Below, piece by piece: positions 7,922 through 17,507 of a DNA stretch of 64,000 nucleotides. How positions within the stretch are numbered: the stretch's first letter is position 1; each line of letters opens with the position of its first letter. A program made the translations under genes and the position numbers. The DNA is from Enemella dayhoffiae (GTDB taxonomy: Bacteria > Actinomycetota > Actinomycetes > Propionibacteriales > Propionibacteriaceae). The stretch spans positions 216,104 to 280,103 of the forward strand of contig NZ_NMVQ01000034.1 in the NCBI RefSeq assembly GCF_002250625.1. The letters are read 5' to 3'. Under the pieces are notes generated by a model. That model did no database searches, was not told the origin of the DNA, and saw nothing but the letters and a program-made list of their open reading frames with translations.

Positions 7922-9598
7922 ATGGACGGCACAGAGTCGTACGCCGCCGGCCCCACCGAGCCGGCCCTGCTCGAGCAGACCATCGGCGCCAACCTGGCGG
8001 CCACGGTCGCCGCACACCCCGACCGCGACGCGCTGGTCGAGTTCTGGACCGGGCGGCGCTGGACCTATGCCGAGCTCGCCGACGAGGTTGAGCGGGTCGC
8101 GCGCGGGCTGCTGGCCCGTGGGTTGACGGTCGGCGACCGGGTGGGCATCTGGTCGCCGAACTCTGCGGAGTGGGTGTTGTTGCAGTACGCCACCGCGCGG
8201 CTCGGCGTGATCCTGGTCAACATCAACCCCGCCTACCGCACCCACGAGCTGGCCTACGCGCTGAACCAGTCCGAGTGCACCATGCTGGTCGCCGCCCGGG
8301 CGTACAAGACCTCGGCGTACGCCGAGATGATCGCCCAGGTGTCGGCGAACCTGCCGTTCCTCAAGCAGGTGGTGCTGTTCGGCGAACCGGGCGACGGTGC
8401 CGCTGCGCTGCCCGAGGGGTACGCCCCAGCGGGCAAGGAGGCGTTGTCGTGGGCCGACCTGCTCGCCGCCGGGGAGTCGGTGCCGGCCGATCGGGTGGCC
8501 GAGACGGAGCGGGGGCTGTCAGCCGATGACCCGATCAACATCCAGTACACCTCGGGGACGACCGGCTTCCCGAAGGGGGCGACGCTGTCGCACCGCAACA
8601 TCCTGAACAACGGATTCCTAGTCGGGGAAGGGATTCAGCTGACCCACGAGGACCGGCTGGTCTATCCCGTTCCGCTGTATCACTGCTTTGGCATGGTGAT
8701 GTCGTCGCTGGCCTGTGTCAGCCATGGCGCAACTCAGGTGCTGCCCTGCCCGACGTTCGAGGCGGCCAGTTGTCTCGAGGCGGTGCAGGCCGAGCGGGCG
8801 ACGGTGCTGCACGGGGTGCCGACGATGTTCATCGCCGAACAGAACCTGCCCGACTTCGACTCCTATGACCTCTCCACGCTGCGCACCGGGATCATGGCCG
8901 GCTCGCCGTGCCCGGTCGAGGTGATGAAGAAGTGCATGACGCAGATGAACATGACCGAGGTGGGCATCTGCTATGGGATGACCGAGACCTCGCCGGTGTC
9001 CACCCAGACGATGCCCGACGACGACGTCGAACACCGCTGCGGAACCGTGGGGCGGGTGCACCCTCACGTCGAGGTCAAGGTCGTCGATCCGATCGACGGC
9101 AAAACTCTGCCTCGTGGGGAAACCGGTGAATTCTGCACCCGAGGCTATTCGGTGATGCTCGGCTATTGGAACGAGCCGGAGAAGACGGCCGAGGCGATCG
9201 ACGCCGACGGGTGGATGCACACCGGCGACCTGGCGGTGATGCATCCGGACGGCTATCTGAACATCGTCGGGCGGATCAAGGACCTGGTGATCCGCGGTGG
9301 GGAGAACATCTATCCGCGCGAGATCGAGGAGTTCCTCTATCAGCATCCCGACATCACCGACGTCCAGGTGGTCGGAGTACCGGATGAGAAATACGGCGAG
9401 GAGCTGTGCGCGTTCGTGATCACCCGGGACGGCAGGCAGCTGGACACCGCCGACGTGGCCGCGTTCGCCGAGGGAAAGCTGGCCAGGTACAAGATCCCGC
9501 GCTATGTGATGGTGGTCGAGGAGTTCCCGATGACCGTCACCGGCAAGGTGCGCAAGGTCGAGATGCGCTCCACCGCCGCCCAACTGCTGGGGCTCTGA
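7922..9598 (+). CDS. AMP-binding fatty-acyl-CoA synthetase (FadD type)
   Basis: ANL-superfamily ligase activating a carboxylic acid as acyl-AMP and transferring it to CoA, 558 aa (usual length). Signature P-loop YTSGTTGFPKG, A5 motif YGMTETSP, A7 WMHTGDL, hinge GRIKDLVIRGGENIYP, and C-terminal catalytic lysine in TGKVRK. The sequence most resembles long-chain FadD enzymes acting on fatty acids, but chain length cannot be read from the sequence. ATG 7922 starts 48 bases after rhlE. No downstream partner: the next region is a decayed element. Confidence 0.9.
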   Translation: MDGTESYAAGPTEPALLEQTIGANLAATVAAHPDRDALVEFWTGRRWTYAELADEVERVARGLLARGLTVGDRVGIWSPNSAEWVLLQYATARLGVILVNINPAYRTHELAYALNQSECTMLVAARAYKTSAYAEMIAQVSANLPFLKQVVLFGEPGDGAAALPEGYAPAGKEALSWADLLAAGESVPADRVAETERGLSADDPINIQYTSGTTGFPKGATLSHRNILNNGFLVGEGIQLTHEDRLVYPVPLYHCFGMVMSSLACVSHGATQVLPCPTFEAASCLEAVQAERATVLHGVPTMFIAEQNLPDFDSYDLSTLRTGIMAGSPCPVEVMKKCMTQMNMTEVGICYGMTETSPVSTQTMPDDDVEHRCGTVGRVHPHVEVKVVDPIDGKTLPRGETGEFCTRGYSVMLGYWNEPEKTAEAIDADGWMHTGDLAVMHPDGYLNIVGRIKDLVIRGGENIYPREIEEFLYQHPDITDVQVVGVPDEKYGEELCAFVITRDGRQLDTADVAAFAEGKLARYKIPRYVMVVEEFPMTVTGKVRKVEMRSTAAQLLGL

Positions 9599-9763
9599 AC
9601 CAGTGGGCGCACTAACCGATTCATCTCCTATAGCCATCCCCGCGGTGGCCGGCGGATCTGGTAGGAGAGCTCCAGCTCTTCGAGCATCAGTCCGCGCTGC
9701 ATCGGAGACCGGATCGGACTGGTCCTGAACCCGAACAATTCCGACCAACTGGAGATCCCAGCG

Positions 9764-9865
9764 ATGAGGGGAGCTCCAGTCTTCGCGTGCGCCCTGCTGA
9801 TCACCGGCGCCGCATTCCTCCTGGTCGCAGCGATCCTCACCATCGTCAACCTCGCCCTCGACTGA
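9764..9865 (+). CDS. Possible 33-aa single-span membrane protein
   Basis: A short frame reading MRGAPVFACALLITGA followed by a hydrophobic stretch and ending NLALD, which gives one clean transmembrane helix (residues about 6-30). GGAG lies nine bases before the ATG. It sits between the acyl-CoA synthetase and the left inverted repeat of the DUF222 element, and its stop is three bases before that repeat. Unknown function; a chance ORF cannot be excluded. Confidence 0.35.
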   Translation: MRGAPVFACALLITGAAFLLVAAILTIVNLALD

Positions 9866-9867
9866 CC

Positions 9868-9895
9868 GTTCCCGCAGTAGGTCGGCATGCGGAGC
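9868..9895 (+). repeat. Left inverted repeat flanking the DUF222/HNH relic
   Basis: 28 bp starting GTTCCCGCAGTAGGTCGG, matching 25 of 28 positions of the reverse complement of 10780-10807. Part of it (9880-9888, GGTCGGCAT) also pairs with 9906-9914 to form a local 9-bp hairpin. The pair brackets the pseudogene and could be element ends. Confidence 0.6.
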
Positions 9896-10051
9896 TTGCG
9901 GAGCAATGCCGACCGTGTCGAGGGGAACGCCCTTCACCCCTCGGAACGCTGTGACTGGAGTGACCAAAGCTTCTTCGAACTTTTCTGCCCGCACAGCCAT
10001 TCCAGGCCGTTTTCGGGGCAAGACTGTCAGACCCGACTGCGTACTTGAACC

Positions 10052-10738
10052 ATGAGCACAGCAGCCGACACCCCCACGGTGATCACCGCGGTGTCGATGC
10101 TGCCCGAACTCGACAACCTCGCACTCCTCACCGACGAACAAATCCTCGCGTTGCTGGACCGTGCGGGCAGATGGCCGCCGCGGTCGCCGCGGCTCGCGCC
10201 AAGGTGATCGCCGAGACCGAGAAGCGCGAAGCCGCCGAACGAACCCACCTGTGCTCCACCGCCACCTTCCTCACCCGGCACCATCGCCACAGCAGCCGCG
10301 AAGCACGCCGGATCGTCAAGCAGGCGACGACTCTGTTCGGATCGTGATGGACGGCAAAGGCGTCCCGATGGAGGTCGGCACGCCGCAGCGGCTGGTCACC
10401 CCCGAAATCCGGGCCGCTCTGGTGGCCCGTGACCTGGGGTGTGTGTTCCCCGGCTGCACCCACCGGAGGACTGCGAGGCCCACCACATCCAACCGTGGTG
10501 GGCGCACGGCCCCACGAAACTGTGGAACCTGGTACTGCTGTGCCCACACCACCACCGACAGGTCGAACCCGCCCGCGACCGACCCTGGAATGCCGACAAC
10601 CCCGAACGCTGGGCCCTCCGCCTCGACGAAGACGGCCTCCCGTTCGTGATCCCACCGAAGTACTTCAACGCGGACCCGAAGCCCACCCGCCATGCCCGCT
10701 TCCGACACCCCAGGCCCGATGACCCCAACGCCCCCTGA
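10052..10738 (+). pseudogene. DUF222/HNH endonuclease (13E12-repeat family) pseudogene
   Basis: Remnant of the abundant actinobacterial 13E12 family, normally 400-500 aa with an N-terminal DUF222 and a C-terminal HNH nuclease. Only pieces remain and the frame changes at least three times: MSTAADTPTVITAV...ALLDRAG (frame of 10052), then GQMAAAVAAARAKVIAETEK...ARRIVKQA (frame of 10045), then GVPMEVGTPQRLVTPEIRAA...CVFPGC, then DCEAHHIQPWW...LLCPHHHRQV (ending 10738). The HNH histidines survive but the middle of DUF222 is deleted between about 10325 and 10345. Certainly non-functional as one protein. Confidence 0.88.
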
Positions 10739-10746
10739 GCGACCGG

Positions 10747-10767
10747 GTTCCCCTCAACACGGGGAAC
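10747..10767 (+). terminator. Hairpin after the DUF222 relic
   Basis: GTTCCCC, loop TCAACAC, GGGGAAC: a perfect 7-bp stem nine bases after the pseudogene stop. No T-tract follows, so it is either a weak terminator or part of the element's right end, which repeats the GGGGAAC word. Confidence 0.4.
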
Positions 10768-10779
10768 GTGAGAGACCAC

Positions 10780-10807
10780 GCTCCGCAGGCCGACCTACTC
10801 GGGGAAC
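10780..10807 (-). repeat. Right inverted repeat flanking the DUF222/HNH relic
   Basis: Reverse complement reads GTTCCCCGAGTAGGTCGG..., 25/28 identical to 9868-9895. Together they define a 940-bp segment (9868-10807). No clear target-site duplication is visible outside. The following bases (GAGGCTTCGACAGGCTCAGC) resemble a dispersed actinobacterial intergenic repeat. Confidence 0.6.
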
Positions 10808-10822
10808 GAGGCTTCGACAGGC

Positions 10823-11680
10823 TCAGCCGGCGCGGGAGTCCATGAGCTCGCGGAGGCGGGCGTACACCTCGGGGGACGTGGTGTTGGCGCCGAGCAGGAG
10901 GCCGGGTTTGCCGTCACCGTGATAGTCGCTGGAACCGGTTCCCAGCGCGGACAGGGAATCCGCCAGCTCGCGCAACCGGGCCCGGTCGTCTTGACCGTGG
11001 TCCACGTGGTCGACCTCGAAACCGTCCAGCCCGTGCTCGGTGACCAACCGGGTCAGCTCCTCGGGGCCGAGCACCGCGCGACTCCCCCGCCCCCAGGGGT
11101 GCGCGATCACCGCCACCCCGCCGGCGGCCCGAATCAGGGCGATCCCGTCCGCCAACTGGGTGTGATAGCGATCCACGTAGGCCGGTCCCCCCTCGGACAG
11201 GAACCGGTCGAACGCCTCGGTGCGATCCGCGACATAACCCTTGGCGACCATGGCGTCGGCGATGTGCGGACGCCCGATCGAGGGGGCGTCCCCCACGTGG
11301 ACCATCACCTCGGCCTCGGTGAGCGGCATGCCCAACTCCCCCAGCCGTGCGATCATCCGCGGCATCCGGTCGTCGCGACCGGCCCGCACCTTCCGCAGCT
11401 CGGCGTCCAGGGCCGCGTTCGCCCGGTCGGCCCCGTAGGCCAACAGGTGCACCGACCTGCCGCCCAGCTCACACGACATCTCCATCCCCAGCACCAGTTC
11501 GATCCCCTCCACCTCGGCCGCCGCACCAGCCGCGGCCAACCCGTCGAAGGTGTCGTGGTCGGTCAACGCCAGCACCTGCAGCCCGGCCGCCTTCGCCTTC
11601 TGCACCACGACCTCCGGCGCGTCGGTGCCATCGGAGACCGTCGAGTGGCTGTGCAGGTCGATACCGCTTCCGTTGCTCAC
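10823..11680 (-). CDS. PHP-domain phosphoesterase
   Basis: A 285-aa PHP protein, probably a 3',5'-nucleotide bisphosphate phosphatase or RNase AM (TrpH/YciV-like). Metal-site motifs are DLHSHSTVSDG near the N-terminus, LTDHDTFDG, GMEMSCE, IAHPWGRG and GSSDYHG near the C-terminus. GTG 11680 overlaps the gdh stop (GTGA) with GGTGAAGG just upstream, so it is translationally coupled to glutamate dehydrogenase. Substrate is inferred from the family only. Confidence 0.88.
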   Translation of the reverse strand: MSNGSGIDLHSHSTVSDGTDAPEVVVQKAKAAGLQVLALTDHDTFDGLAAAGAAAEVEGIELVLGMEMSCELGGRSVHLLAYGADRANAALDAELRKVRAGRDDRMPRMIARLGELGMPLTEAEVMVHVGDAPSIGRPHIADAMVAKGYVADRTEAFDRFLSEGGPAYVDRYHTQLADGIALIRAAGGVAVIAHPWGRGSRAVLGPEELTRLVTEHGLDGFEVDHVDHGQDDRARLRELADSLSALGTGSSDYHGDGKPGLLLGANTTSPEVYARLRELMDSRAG

Positions 11681-14600
11681 GCCTTCACCGTTCCGTTGTT
11701 CAGCAGGGTGCGCACCTGACGCAGCCCCACCGACAACCGGGCGAGGTCCGGCCCGGATCCGCAGATCGACTCGATGGTGGCGCGCACCTCGGCCAGGTCG
11801 CCGACCCGCTCCGACCAGGCGGCGAGCACCCGCTCCGGGTCGTCCTCCTCGGGAGCTGCGGCCAACGCCTCGGCGGTCAGCTGTGAACGCACCTGCTGCA
11901 GGTCCTCGCGCAGCGCCGCGCGTGCCATGTCGTCCCAACGCCCGAGTCGCGGCAGCGCGGAAACCCTGTCCAGCAACGTGTCCAGGGCCAGCTCCTCGGC
12001 CATCAGGAAGTGCACCCGGGCGACGGTGGTCACCGGACGGCCGGCGGCCCGCGCGGTCTGCGCCATCGGCAGCGACTCGTGCAGCACCCCGGTGGCGGCC
12101 ATCACCTGGGCCAGCTCCGCGGGTACGCCACCGGACAGCAACGATTCCTCATCCTCGGCGTTTCGGGCAGCCCCTCGACCCACCAACAGCTGCGGCAGCT
12201 CGGTCTTCACCTGCTGCACTCCGTCGACGAACTCGTCGATCCGTGCCTGCACGTCGAATTTCCCGTTGCGCTGAGCCAGCAACCAGCGGGTGCCCCGCTC
12301 CACCAGGCGCCGCAGGTCCAGGCGCATCCGAGTCTGGACCGCTGCGTCGATCTGGTTGTCCAGCCGTGCGATGTGCACCTCGTGCAGGCCCACCCGGAAG
12401 ATGGAGCGCGCGGCGAGCTGAGCGCGAATCACGTCGGCCGGGCTGGCCCCGGTCTCCTCCGACAGCCGGTGGCAGGCGGTGCTGCCCGAGGAGTTCACGT
12501 ACCGGTTGACCGTCACCGTGGTGATGATCTCCCGGTGCAGCCGGTGCCCCGGCATCACCTCGGCGAAACGGTCCCGCAACGGCTTGGGGAAATACTGGAG
12601 CAACCGGTCGGCCAGATAGGGGTCATCCGGCAGGTCCGAGGCCAGGATGTCCTGCTCCAGCAGGATCTTGGTATAGGACAGCAGCGTCGACAGCTCGGGC
12701 AGGGTGAGCCCTCGACCGGCCTCGATCCGGCGCTCCATCTCGGAGTTGTCCGGCATGGCCTCCAGCCTGCGATCCAGCAGGCCGACCTCCTCCATCCGCT
12801 GCATCCAACGCTCGTGCATGCCCGCCATGGAGGCCGACTGGAAGGCCGCATTGGCCAGCGCCAGGTTCTGGTCATAGTTGTGCGCCAGAACCAGTTCGGC
12901 GACCTCGTCGGTCATCGACTCGAGCAGTTCCACCCGCTCGTCCTCGCTCAACCGTCCGGCGGCCACCTCGCCGGAGAGCAGGATCTTGATGTTCACCTCG
13001 TGATCGGAGGTGTCCACCCCCGCCGAGTTGTCGATGAAGTCGGTGTTGATCCGCCCGCCCACGGTGGCATACTCGATCCGCCCGAGCTGGGTCAGGCCGA
13101 GGTTTCCGCCCTCGCCCACCGCCTTGCAGCGCAGCTCGTTTCCGTTCACCCGCAGGGAATCGTTGGCCTTGTCGCCGACCTGGGCGTTGGTTTCGCTGCT
13201 GGCCTTGACATAGGTGCCGATGCCGCCGTTCCAGAGCAGGTCGACCGGCGCCTTCAGGATCGCGTTCACCAGGTCATTCGGCGCCAGCGCGGTGACCGAC
13301 TCGTCGAGACCGAGCACGTGGCGCACCTGGTCGGTGATCGGGATCGATTTCGCCTGCCGGGAGTGGATTCCGCCCCCGGTCGAGATCAGCGAGGTGTCGT
13401 ACGCCCCCCAATTGCCCTGGTTGTCGAACAGGCGCTTACGTTCGGCCCAGGTCCGCTCCGGATCGGGATCGGGGTCGAGGAGGATGTGCTGGTGGTTGAA
13501 GGCTGCCACCAGCCGGATGTGCTTGCTCAGCAGCATTCCGTTGCCGAACACGTCCCCGGACATGTCGCCGATGCCGACGCAGCTGAAATCCTCGTTCTGG
13601 CAGTCCACCCCCATCTCGCGGAAGTGTCGCTGCACCGACACCCAGGCTCCTCGGGCGGTGATGCCCATCGCCTTGTGGTCATAACCCACAGAGCCGCCGG
13701 AGGCGAACGCGTCGCCCAGCCAGAAGCCGCGGCGTACCGAGATCTCGTTGGCGGTGTCGGAAAACGTAGCGGTGCCCTTGTCGGCGGCCACCACCAGATA
13801 GGGGTCGTCGCCGTCGTGGCGGACCACATCGGTGGGCGGTTCCAGCTCACCGTCGACGATGTTGTCGGTGACGTCGAGCAGGGAGTTGACGAAGATCTGA
13901 TAGCAGGCGCGGCCCGCCTCGAACCAGGCCCCGCGGTCCACCGCCGGATCGGGCAGCTGCTTGGGATAGAAGCCTCCCTTGGCGCCGACCGGCACGATCA
14001 CCGTGTTCTTCACCATCTGCGCCTTCACCAGGCCCAGCACCTCGGTCCGGAAGTCCTCGCGGCGGTCGGACCAGCGCAACCCGCCGCGGGCCACCTCACC
14101 GAAGCGCAGGTGCACCCCCTCGAGCCTGGGCGAGCAGACGAAGATCTCGTACGCCGGCCGCGGCTCCGGCAGGAGGTCGAGTTGGCGCGGCAGCAGCTTG
14201 ATCGCGACCGCCTTGCGGTCCTTCCGGAACGCGTTGGTGCGCACGATCGCGCGGATCACCGACCAGAAGGCGCGCAGGATCCGGTCGTGATCCAGGCTGT
14301 CCACCTGTTCCAGCAGTTCACCCACCCTCTCATCCGCTGCGGCGACCCGTTCCTCGCGGCCCTGTTCCGCTGCGGGGTCGAATCGGGCCGCGAACAGCTC
14401 GACCAGGGCGGCGGCCAGATCCACCTCAACCAACAGGGTCTGCGCGATGTATTCCTGTGACCACGTGGATCCCGCCTGCTGCAGATAGCGTGAGATGGTG
14501 CGCAGCCACTCCACCTGGCGCCAGGTCAACTCGGCCGAGGTGACCAGCCCGTTCAGCCGGTCAGACTCCGACTCGCCGAAATAGGCGGATCGGAAGGCGG

Positions 14601-16524
14601 CCATGAACCGGTCCCGCGCCTGGGGAGTCCACCGGTCGAGCGCCGACCCGCCGCCGGGGATGCCCAGACCGAAGTCATAGATCATCCCGTTCAACCCGCC
14701 GGGCAGGTTGATCTCGTAGGGGCGTTCGTCGGTGACCCTCACCCCGAGCCGACTCAGATGCGGCAACACCTCCGACAGCGTCATCGTCTTGCCGCGGCGG
14801 AACACCTTGAGCCGCAGGTCGGCCCAGTCGGCGGGCTCGTCGGGGACATAGAGCACCATCGCCATCTCGTCCTGGGCGCCGAGCTCGGCCAGTGCGCTCA
14901 GGTCCATCAACGCGTGCCGGGGGGTGAAGTCCTCCTTGTAGCCCTCGGGCAGGGCGGCCGCCAGCGGGGCCAGGCGGGCCTCCTCGGGATTGTCGGCCGC
15001 CCGCTCGGCGAAGCTGTCGTCCCAGCTCCGAGCCGCGTCGGTCAGCTCCTGCTCCAGACCGGCTACGTCGATGTCGGTGTCGGCCTGGCTCCCCACCGGC
15101 ATCCGCACCACGAAGTGCAGCCGCGCCAGCACCGACTCGTTGGCCCTGGCCTCGAAGGTCACACTTTCGCCGCCGAGGCGTTTGATCAGGATGTCCTCGA
15201 TGGCCGTGCGGACCTTGGTGGTGTAACGGTCTCGCGGCAGGAAAACCATGCAGGACACGAAACGTCCGTAGTGGTCCCGCCGGATGAACAGGCGTACCTG
15301 CCGCCGTTCGCGCAACCGGGCCATCTGCTCGATCAGCGGTGCCAGCACCTCCGCCCTGCCCTGGAACAGCTCATCGCGCGGATAGGACTCGATGGTGGCC
15401 CGGATCGACTTCGCCCCATGGGAGTCGGCGGCGAAACCCGAGTGTTCGAGGATCCGGCGTGCCTTGTCCTTCAGACCCGGGATCCGGGTCACCGAATCGG
15501 TGTACGCCGTGGCCGAGAACAGCCCGAGGAAGCGGCGCTCACCGGTGATCTCGCCGTCATCGCCGAAGACGCGGACCCCGATGTAGTCGAGATAGGCCGG
15601 CCGGTGCACCCGGGAGAGATGATTTCCCTTGGTCACAACCACAAGCTGCGGTTCCTTGTCAGTCGCCGGCAGCGCATGGAAGTCGTTGGCGCGTTCCTGT
15701 TCACCGCGCAGCACGCCGAGCCCGGTGCCGGGCACCGGCTCCATCCGCGGCTCGGCCCCGTCGTCGACGAGCCGGTACTCGCGATAGCCGAGGAAGGTGA
15801 AATGATCCTCACTCAGCCAGTTCAACAGCTCCATCGCGCTGCGGACGTGGGCGTACGGATAGGGCACCGGGCTGTCCTGCAGCAGCTGGACGGTTTCCTC
15901 CATCCGCCGCTTCATGGGCTGCCAGTCCTGCACCGCCTCGGCCACCTGGCCCAATACCTCGCGAAGCCCGCTCTCCAGCTCGGCGTACGCCTTGTCCGGA
16001 TCCGCGCCCAGGGGTGGCACCAGCTCCAGCTGGATCCACGATTCGGCCACCGCATCCGGCTCGCCGGCCCGGTCGGTGTGCACGACCTCCACCAGCCGGC
16101 CGCGGGAATCGCGACGGACGACGAACTGGGGGTGGAACACCTCGCGCAGGTTCCAGCCCTGGCGCAGCACCTCCATCGACACGGTATCGACCAGGAACGG
16201 CATGTCGTCGTTGACCAGTTGCACCACCGCCCGGCCCACCTCGAAGCCGTCCCTTGCCTCGGTCGGCCACCACGCCCGCGATTTCAACTCACCCTGGGAT
16301 CGCTGCCCGGCCAGCTTGAAGTGGCTGCGCACCATCCCGAGCAGCGTGTCCGCCGCCGCCCCGAGCACCTCGGTGGCGTCCACGTGCCGGAAGTAGTGGT
16401 TCAGAAACTCTTCGACCTGCTGTGCCTGCACCCCCAGCGCGGTGATCTCGGCCTCAGCCAACTGGGCCACCTGGCGCAGTCGTTCGGTCTTGTTGGCTTC
16501 CAGTTCCGGTGCGCTTGTCGACAC
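11677..16524 (-). CDS. gdh: NAD-specific glutamate dehydrogenase, large (180-kDa) type
   Basis: Cytosolic enzyme interconverting glutamate and 2-oxoglutarate plus ammonium with NAD. About 1615 aa from GTG 16524, close to mycobacterial Rv2476c. The N-terminal half holds the regulatory ACT-like region; the catalytic core has GGLRWSDRREDFRTEVLGL, VPVGAKGGFYPKQLPD, and the NAD-binding side GEGGNLGLTQLGRIEYA with INTDFIDNSAGVDTSDHEVN. GTG 16524 is chosen over the 45-residue longer frame because upstream residues are not family-like. In mycobacteria this enzyme is regulated by GarA/PknG, and a PknG/FHA cassette is also in this window; the functional link is inference. Confidence 0.95.
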   Translation of the reverse strand: MSTSAPELEANKTERLRQVAQLAEAEITALGVQAQQVEEFLNHYFRHVDATEVLGAAADTLLGMVRSHFKLAGQRSQGELKSRAWWPTEARDGFEVGRAVVQLVNDDMPFLVDTVSMEVLRQGWNLREVFHPQFVVRRDSRGRLVEVVHTDRAGEPDAVAESWIQLELVPPLGADPDKAYAELESGLREVLGQVAEAVQDWQPMKRRMEETVQLLQDSPVPYPYAHVRSAMELLNWLSEDHFTFLGYREYRLVDDGAEPRMEPVPGTGLGVLRGEQERANDFHALPATDKEPQLVVVTKGNHLSRVHRPAYLDYIGVRVFGDDGEITGERRFLGLFSATAYTDSVTRIPGLKDKARRILEHSGFAADSHGAKSIRATIESYPRDELFQGRAEVLAPLIEQMARLRERRQVRLFIRRDHYGRFVSCMVFLPRDRYTTKVRTAIEDILIKRLGGESVTFEARANESVLARLHFVVRMPVGSQADTDIDVAGLEQELTDAARSWDDSFAERAADNPEEARLAPLAAALPEGYKEDFTPRHALMDLSALAELGAQDEMAMVLYVPDEPADWADLRLKVFRRGKTMTLSEVLPHLSRLGVRVTDERPYEINLPGGLNGMIYDFGLGIPGGGSALDRWTPQARDRFMAAFRSAYFGESESDRLNGLVTSAELTWRQVEWLRTISRYLQQAGSTWSQEYIAQTLLVEVDLAAALVELFAARFDPAAEQGREERVAAADERVGELLEQVDSLDHDRILRAFWSVIRAIVRTNAFRKDRKAVAIKLLPRQLDLLPEPRPAYEIFVCSPRLEGVHLRFGEVARGGLRWSDRREDFRTEVLGLVKAQMVKNTVIVPVGAKGGFYPKQLPDPAVDRGAWFEAGRACYQIFVNSLLDVTDNIVDGELEPPTDVVRHDGDDPYLVVAADKGTATFSDTANEISVRRGFWLGDAFASGGSVGYDHKAMGITARGAWVSVQRHFREMGVDCQNEDFSCVGIGDMSGDVFGNGMLLSKHIRLVAAFNHQHILLDPDPDPERTWAERKRLFDNQGNWGAYDTSLISTGGGIHSRQAKSIPITDQVRHVLGLDESVTALAPNDLVNAILKAPVDLLWNGGIGTYVKASSETNAQVGDKANDSLRVNGNELRCKAVGEGGNLGLTQLGRIEYATVGGRINTDFIDNSAGVDTSDHEVNIKILLSGEVAAGRLSEDERVELLESMTDEVAELVLAHNYDQNLALANAAFQSASMAGMHERWMQRMEEVGLLDRRLEAMPDNSEMERRIEAGRGLTLPELSTLLSYTKILLEQDILASDLPDDPYLADRLLQYFPKPLRDRFAEVMPGHRLHREIITTVTVNRYVNSSGSTACHRLSEETGASPADVIRAQLAARSIFRVGLHEVHIARLDNQIDAAVQTRMRLDLRRLVERGTRWLLAQRNGKFDVQARIDEFVDGVQQVKTELPQLLVGRGAARNAEDEESLLSGGVPAELAQVMAATGVLHESLPMAQTARAAGRPVTTVARVHFLMAEELALDTLLDRVSALPRLGRWDDMARAALREDLQQVRSQLTAEALAAAPEEDDPERVLAAWSERVGDLAEVRATIESICGSGPDLARLSVGLRQVRTLLNNGTVKA

Positions 16525-16665
16525 TGTCGCTTTCTCGTTCCTCGGCGTGGGCGGCGAGCCGTCTGTGTGCTGTCGGACACCCCAGTGTGTCCGCGGCTCA
16601 CCATACCGACGAGCAGTCCGCGGATCCGTGCCGGGTCGCGCGCCCAGTTCCGGCATGATGGCGCC

Positions 16666-17133
16666 ATGGACATCACCAGCGCCGCGACCTATCCGGCCGA
16701 GCCCCTCGCCGTCTTCGACCTGTTCACCGATCGTTCCTTCCTGGAGGAGGTGGCCCGCGAGCAGGGGGCCACCGAGTGGGACGTCCAGGTGGTCAGCAAC
16801 ACCACCAGCTCACGGCGTACGCTGCCGGCTCCGCCCCAGGCGCAGAAGTTCACCGGGCAGACCTTGACCATCGTCGAGGAGGTCGCCTGGGGACCGGCCG
16901 ACGGCGACGGTTCCCGCACCGGCCGACTCGCCGTGAACGTGTCCGGTCAGCCGGTGACGATGACCGGCACCGTCCGGCTGACCCCGCGGGACGGGAAGAC
17001 CCTGTTCGACCTGCAGGCGGTGCTGACCGCCAAGGTTCCTCTGTTGGGCAAGAAGATCGAGCAGCTGGCGGCACCGGCGGTGACCGCCGGCTATGAGGTG
17101 CAGGAGCGGGTTGCCCGCAGGCGGCTGGGCTGA
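16666..17133 (+). CDS. DUF2505 domain protein
   Basis: 155 aa, no signal or membrane segment. The pattern MDITSAATYPAEPLAVFDLFTD, DVQVVSNTTSSRRTLP and the closing KKIEQLAAPAVTAGYEVQ fit DUF2505, a START/SRPBCC-like lipid- or ligand-binding fold of unknown function in actinobacteria. ATG 16666 is the only sensible start, as the frame upstream is antisense to gdh. Divergent from gdh with a 141-bp gap. Confidence 0.8.
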   Translation: MDITSAATYPAEPLAVFDLFTDRSFLEEVAREQGATEWDVQVVSNTTSSRRTLPAPPQAQKFTGQTLTIVEEVAWGPADGDGSRTGRLAVNVSGQPVTMTGTVRLTPRDGKTLFDLQAVLTAKVPLLGKKIEQLAAPAVTAGYEVQERVARRRLG

Positions 17134-17136
17134 GGC

Positions 17137-17415
17137 CTAGCTCGCGTCCTCGGCCGGGTCGTCGCTCGCCAGCTCCACTGCGGGAACCGCGGCGGAGGTG
17201 CCGGACATCGGGTCGCTGACCTCGACCACGGCGTTGCTGCCCTCCACCAGCTCGGCGACGGCCTCGGTCGGGGCATCGGTGGTCACCACCGGTTCGGGTT
17301 CGTCGCGGTCGACGGCCGGTTCCAGGGTGACCTCTGCGGCGTACCCGCCGGTGCGCAGCAGTTCGGCGTACTCCTCGGCGGTCGTCTCGTCCTCACAGTG
17401 GATCCGAATGGCCAT
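17137..17415 (-). CDS. Small acidic hypothetical protein
   Basis: 92 aa. The N-terminus MAIRIHCEDETTAEEYAELL...GGYAAEVTLE looks like a small alpha/beta fold; the remainder is Asp/Glu/Val/Ala-rich and probably disordered. I do not recognise a family. Convergent with the DUF2505 gene, only three bases apart. The single start at 17415 is a clean ATG. Confidence 0.6.
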   Translation of the reverse strand: MAIRIHCEDETTAEEYAELLRTGGYAAEVTLEPAVDRDEPEPVVTTDAPTEAVAELVEGSNAVVEVSDPMSGTSAAVPAVELASDDPAEDAS

Positions 17416-17507
17416 ACCAGCAGCCTAGCGTCCCCGACTGTGCTCACGATGAGAGATGATTCGTCTTGACATGTGGAGGTTGCAGCGAGTCGGGGCATGC
17501 TGAACGG

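Noticed and set aside
12010..17133. Long plus-strand frames opposite glutamate dehydrogenase (816 and 791 aa)
   Set aside because: Shadows of gdh; only the last 155 codons of the second frame (DUF2505) are real.
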